NCBI GenBank assembly: GCA_963650135.1
Contig: CAVJLG010000056.1
Location: 1 to 31,662, forward strand
Direction of reading: 5' to 3'
Source of the DNA: HGM13006 sp963650135
GTDB lineage: Bacteria > Bacillota > Clostridia > Oscillospirales > Oscillospiraceae
DNA length: 31,662 nucleotides
Shown: piece after piece, positions 29,558 through 31,662 of the stretch
Layout: each line of letters starts with the position of its first letter
How positions within the stretch are numbered: the stretch's first letter is position 1
Notes under the pieces: model-generated
What the model was told of the DNA's origin: nothing
What the model saw: only the letters and a program-made list of their open reading frames with translations
The model's database searches: none
Translations under genes and position numbers: made by a program

Positions 29558-30420
29558 TTAAAGATTGATAAGCTCGTACTCTCTGGAGCCAAAGCCCAGA
29601 GCCGCAGCCGCCTCGACGGTATGCACGCCATTGCAGCTTTCGATCCGCTCCACCAGATGATCCCGTCCAGGATCGTCAGAGGCAAACACCAGATCCAGGC
29701 ACGCCTGATCCACTGCAATGGGGTCGAGAGACGCCAGCATGCCGATATCCGCCATGCAGGGGTCCTCTGCCACGTCGCAGCAGTCGCAGTCCACGGACAT
29801 ATTCTTCATAACGTTGACAAACACCATGTTGCCCTTGTAGTAGTTCACCACGGAAGATGCTGCATCGGCCATGGACTCCAGGAACGCATTCTGCTCGGTG
29901 GTCCACATCTCGTCAGGCTTGCCTGCGCCGTGGATATAGGCCTTACCGAAGGAGGATGCACAGCCGATGGACAGCTGCTTCAGCGCGCCGCCAAAGCCGC
30001 CCATGGGATGGCCCTTAAAATGGGACAGCACCAGCATGGAATCATAGTCCGCCATATGCTTTCCCACATAGTCCTTCTGAATCTTTACGCCCTGGGGAAT
30101 CTCCAGCTCCAGATCCGGGCCCTCGGCGTCCATGATGTCCACCGGAAAATACTTGGTCCAGCCGTGCTTTTCCATGGTCGCCTGATGCTTTTCGGTGGTG
30201 TTCCGCTCGCCAGGATAGGCGGTGTTGCATTCCACCACGGTGCCCTTCACCTGGTCGATCATCGGCTTCCAGAACTCAGGCTTTAAAAAGTTCTGATTGC
30301 CCTCTCGCCGGAATGGACCTTTACTGCGACCTTGCCGGGCAGCTCCAGCCCCACCGTACGATACAGTGCAACCACCTTTTCCGGGGTAATTTCTTTGGTA
30401 AAAAAGACCTTGGATTTCAT
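29558..30420 (-). pseudogene. DUF362 domain protein gene with a one-base frameshift
   Basis: The start at 30420 gives MKSKVFFTKEITPEKVVALYR, then VGLELPGKVAVKVHSGER, where the frame ends shortly after. The family continues in another frame as NQNFLKPEFWKPMIDQ, VVECNTAYPGERNTT, and SHFKGHPMGGFGGALKQLSIG, ending in YELINL. Adding one G to the three-G run at 30302-30300 (minus strand) restores about 287 residues. Later cysteines (VDCDCCDVAEDPC) could bind metal or Fe-S. DUF362 proteins are common anaerobe proteins of uncertain role. AAGGTG precedes the start. It may be a true mutation or a sequencing error. Confidence 0.85.
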
Positions 30421-30492
30421 AAACAGCACACCTTTTCCTGTTGTCCGGCGGCGGTCACCACGAAAATCCGACGTCCGGCCTATGATTATGGA

Positions 30493-30521
30493 TTTATCAT
30501 ACAGCCCCGTTTTTCTGTCAA
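30493..30521 (-). promoter_or_regulatory. Promoter of the DUF362 gene
   Basis: Minus strand TTGACA (30521-30516), 17 bases, GATAAA (30498-30493). The -35 overlaps the stop codon of the upstream LysR gene. Confidence 0.65.
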
Positions 30522-31417
30522 GCGGTTCCGGCTGCATTCGCTGCCATTTCCCCGGTCCATTCTTCAAAATACTTTAGCATGGTCTGGGATACCACGGAAT
30601 TTGCAGTCCTCGGGAATGCCAGTCCAATGGTTCGGCTGCACCCCGGCGCCAGGGGCCTTGCCACCACCCCACTGGTAAAGGAGCGGAGCACCAACTCCTG
30701 GGAAATGGTCACCCCCAGCCCGCTCCGCACAAATGCCATAATCAGCGAATCGTCCCGAAAGCTATAGAGGATCTCCGGGGTCACGGGGCATTTCTCCAAA
30801 AGGTGCTGAATGTCGTTGTCGCAGCCGGGGGTTTCGATAATCAGCGGATATTGAAACAGCTCCGGCAGGGTGATTTCCGCCTTCTCCGCCAGCGGATGCC
30901 CCTCCGGCAGCACCGCACACAGCGGATCGTCCCACAAGGGATGAAATCGCAAGTCCCCGGCCACAATGGACGAAAGGAATCCGCAGTCCACCTGTCCGTG
31001 GAGAATCCAGTCCCGGATTTCGTCATAATTCCCGTCTAAAATCTCAATTTCCACCTTGGGATAGTGTTCCTTAAAATAGTGAATCATATGGGGCATCCAC
31101 ATGGCGGTGATGCTGGAGAAGCTCCCCACCCGCAGCTTGCCCTCTACCTTATGATTGATGTCAAAGGCCGCCTGCCGCAGCATATACTTTCGGTTCACCA
31201 GCTCCCGGATATAGGGGGTCAAACGCCGCCCATTGTCGGTGAGCACCACGCCCCGCTTAAACCGTGCAAACAGCTGCACCCCCAGCTCGTCCTCCAGCCC
31301 CGCCATAATCTGACTGATGCCGGACTGAGTATAATTCATCGCCTCCGCCGCCTTGGAGAAGCTCCCCGTCTCGCAGACCTTTAGAAAGACCTCGTAGCGG
31401 TCTGTCAATTCCTTCAT
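30518..31417 (-). CDS. LysR-family transcriptional regulator
   Basis: 299 residues. N-terminal winged helix with SKAAEAMNYTQSGISQIMAGLEDELG and the wing FKRGVVLTDNGRRL, then a co-inducer domain (LRVGSFSSITAMWMPHMI, VDCGFLSSIV, LCAVLPEGHPLA, VRSGLGVTISQELVL). Its stop overlaps the -35 of the DUF362 promoter and both genes share a strand, so it may control DUF362 and the FAD reductase. The RBS before the ATG (GTGAGTGC) is weak. Confidence 0.93.
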   Translation of the reverse strand: MKELTDRYEVFLKVCETGSFSKAAEAMNYTQSGISQIMAGLEDELGVQLFARFKRGVVLTDNGRRLTPYIRELVNRKYMLRQAAFDINHKVEGKLRVGSFSSITAMWMPHMIHYFKEHYPKVEIEILDGNYDEIRDWILHGQVDCGFLSSIVAGDLRFHPLWDDPLCAVLPEGHPLAEKAEITLPELFQYPLIIETPGCDNDIQHLLEKCPVTPEILYSFRDDSLIMAFVRSGLGVTISQELVLRSFTSGVVARPLAPGCSRTIGLAFPRTANSVVSQTMLKYFEEWTGEMAANAAGTA

Positions 31418-31475
31418 GCACTCACATCCATTACGAAAATTTATGTATACCAGTAATTATATTTGTTTCACTGAT

Positions 31476-31505
31476 ATTATACCCTGTGCTATACTAGTTC
31501 GGCAA
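31476..31505 (-). promoter_or_regulatory. Possible promoter of the LysR gene at 30518
   Basis: Minus strand TTGCCG (31505-31500), 18 bases, TATAAT (31481-31476). Other TATAAT-like words lie at 31451-31463, so the choice is tentative. Confidence 0.5.
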
Positions 31506-31559
31506 GCAAAAATGCAGGCATTCATGCAGAATTGCGTATTCTTTATTGAATTGTCCTAA

Positions 31560-31662
31560 GGTAATACTGCACAATTCGGCAAAAACATTCAGCCTGAGAT
31601 TTTTCGTCGGAAAAAGGCAGTTTTTCGCAGGCATACTTTGTGTATGTCAAGAAAAAATAACG
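31560..31662 (+). repeat. MITE-like repeat copy D, cut by window edge
   Basis: Starts with the GGTAATACTGCACAATT end and carries the full core: GCAGG (31627-31631), CATAC, TTTGT, GTATG, TCAA (31647-31650), GAAAAA. It is nearly identical to copy C over the core. The right half lies outside the window. Confidence 0.82.

Noticed and set aside
29341..29568. Small frames inside repeat copy B
   Set aside because: Frames are by-products of the hairpin string; no RBS or conserved protein pattern is seen.
22933..31662. CRISPR array
   Set aside because: The repeats are few, 100-300 bp long, kilobases apart and in both orientations, with no spacers or cas genes.

Overview
The window looks like a chromosomal piece of a moderately GC-rich gut-type clostridium, most likely Oscillospiraceae. 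This is inferred from the mix of low-GC-Gram-positive families (YerC/TrpR-like regulator, Hsp33, PfoR-type EIIC, YtrA-type GntR/ABC set, PadR-DUF1700-DUF4097 set, DHHW protein), AGGAGG-type ribosome binding sites and sigma-A promoters close to TTGACA-17-TATAAT. No marker fixes the genus.

Layout. 1-1857: a visibly GC-richer block on the minus strand, holding an OmpR/PhoB response regulator followed by a DHHW/AlgX-like surface protein cut by the window edge. 1919-2430: a five-tRNA minus-strand operon (Val, Asp, Phe, Gly, Cys) with a perfect consensus promoter and a terminator. 2586-8304: housekeeping genes (M42 aminopeptidase; the overlapping operon yerC-like/methyltransferase/hslO; purA; a lone EIIC permease). 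8493-13716: rfbA-glf for surface sugar nucleotides, a large lipoprotein whose C-terminal half resembles a solute-binding protein, and an AT-richer small lipoprotein. 13907-16720: tRNA-Leu, mtnA, a DtxR/MntR regulator and an unusual thioesterase-MobA fusion. 16761-18620: a GntR/ATPase/permease operon behind an array of five 8-bp operator half-sites. 18773-31417: an accessory catabolic or reductive region with two LysR regulators, a Na+/solute symporter, DUF3870, a 3-hydroxyacyl-CoA-dehydrogenase-family enzyme, a metal-dependent cyclase/hydrolase facing a MerR regulator, a PadR/DUF1700/DUF4097 operon, a ferredoxin-FAD reductase and a DUF362 protein.

The most interesting non-coding feature is a dispersed repeat family confined to the last 9 kb (copies at 22933-23094, 28945-29104, 29261-29557 and 31560 to the window end). 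Copies have imperfect terminal inverted repeats and a central hairpin. The hairpin's internal loop (GCAGG opposite TCAA) and terminal loop (TTTGT) are invariant, while the stems change in a compensatory way. Three copies sit within 0-21 bp of a stop or start codon. This looks like a structured, MITE-like element.

Regulation is unusually readable: a MerR-type promoter with a 19-bp spacer and centred palindrome, a PadR operator between -35 and -10, and the GntR half-site array. Two genes (DUF1700 and DUF362) carry single-base frameshifts in short G runs, either recent mutations or homopolymer errors.
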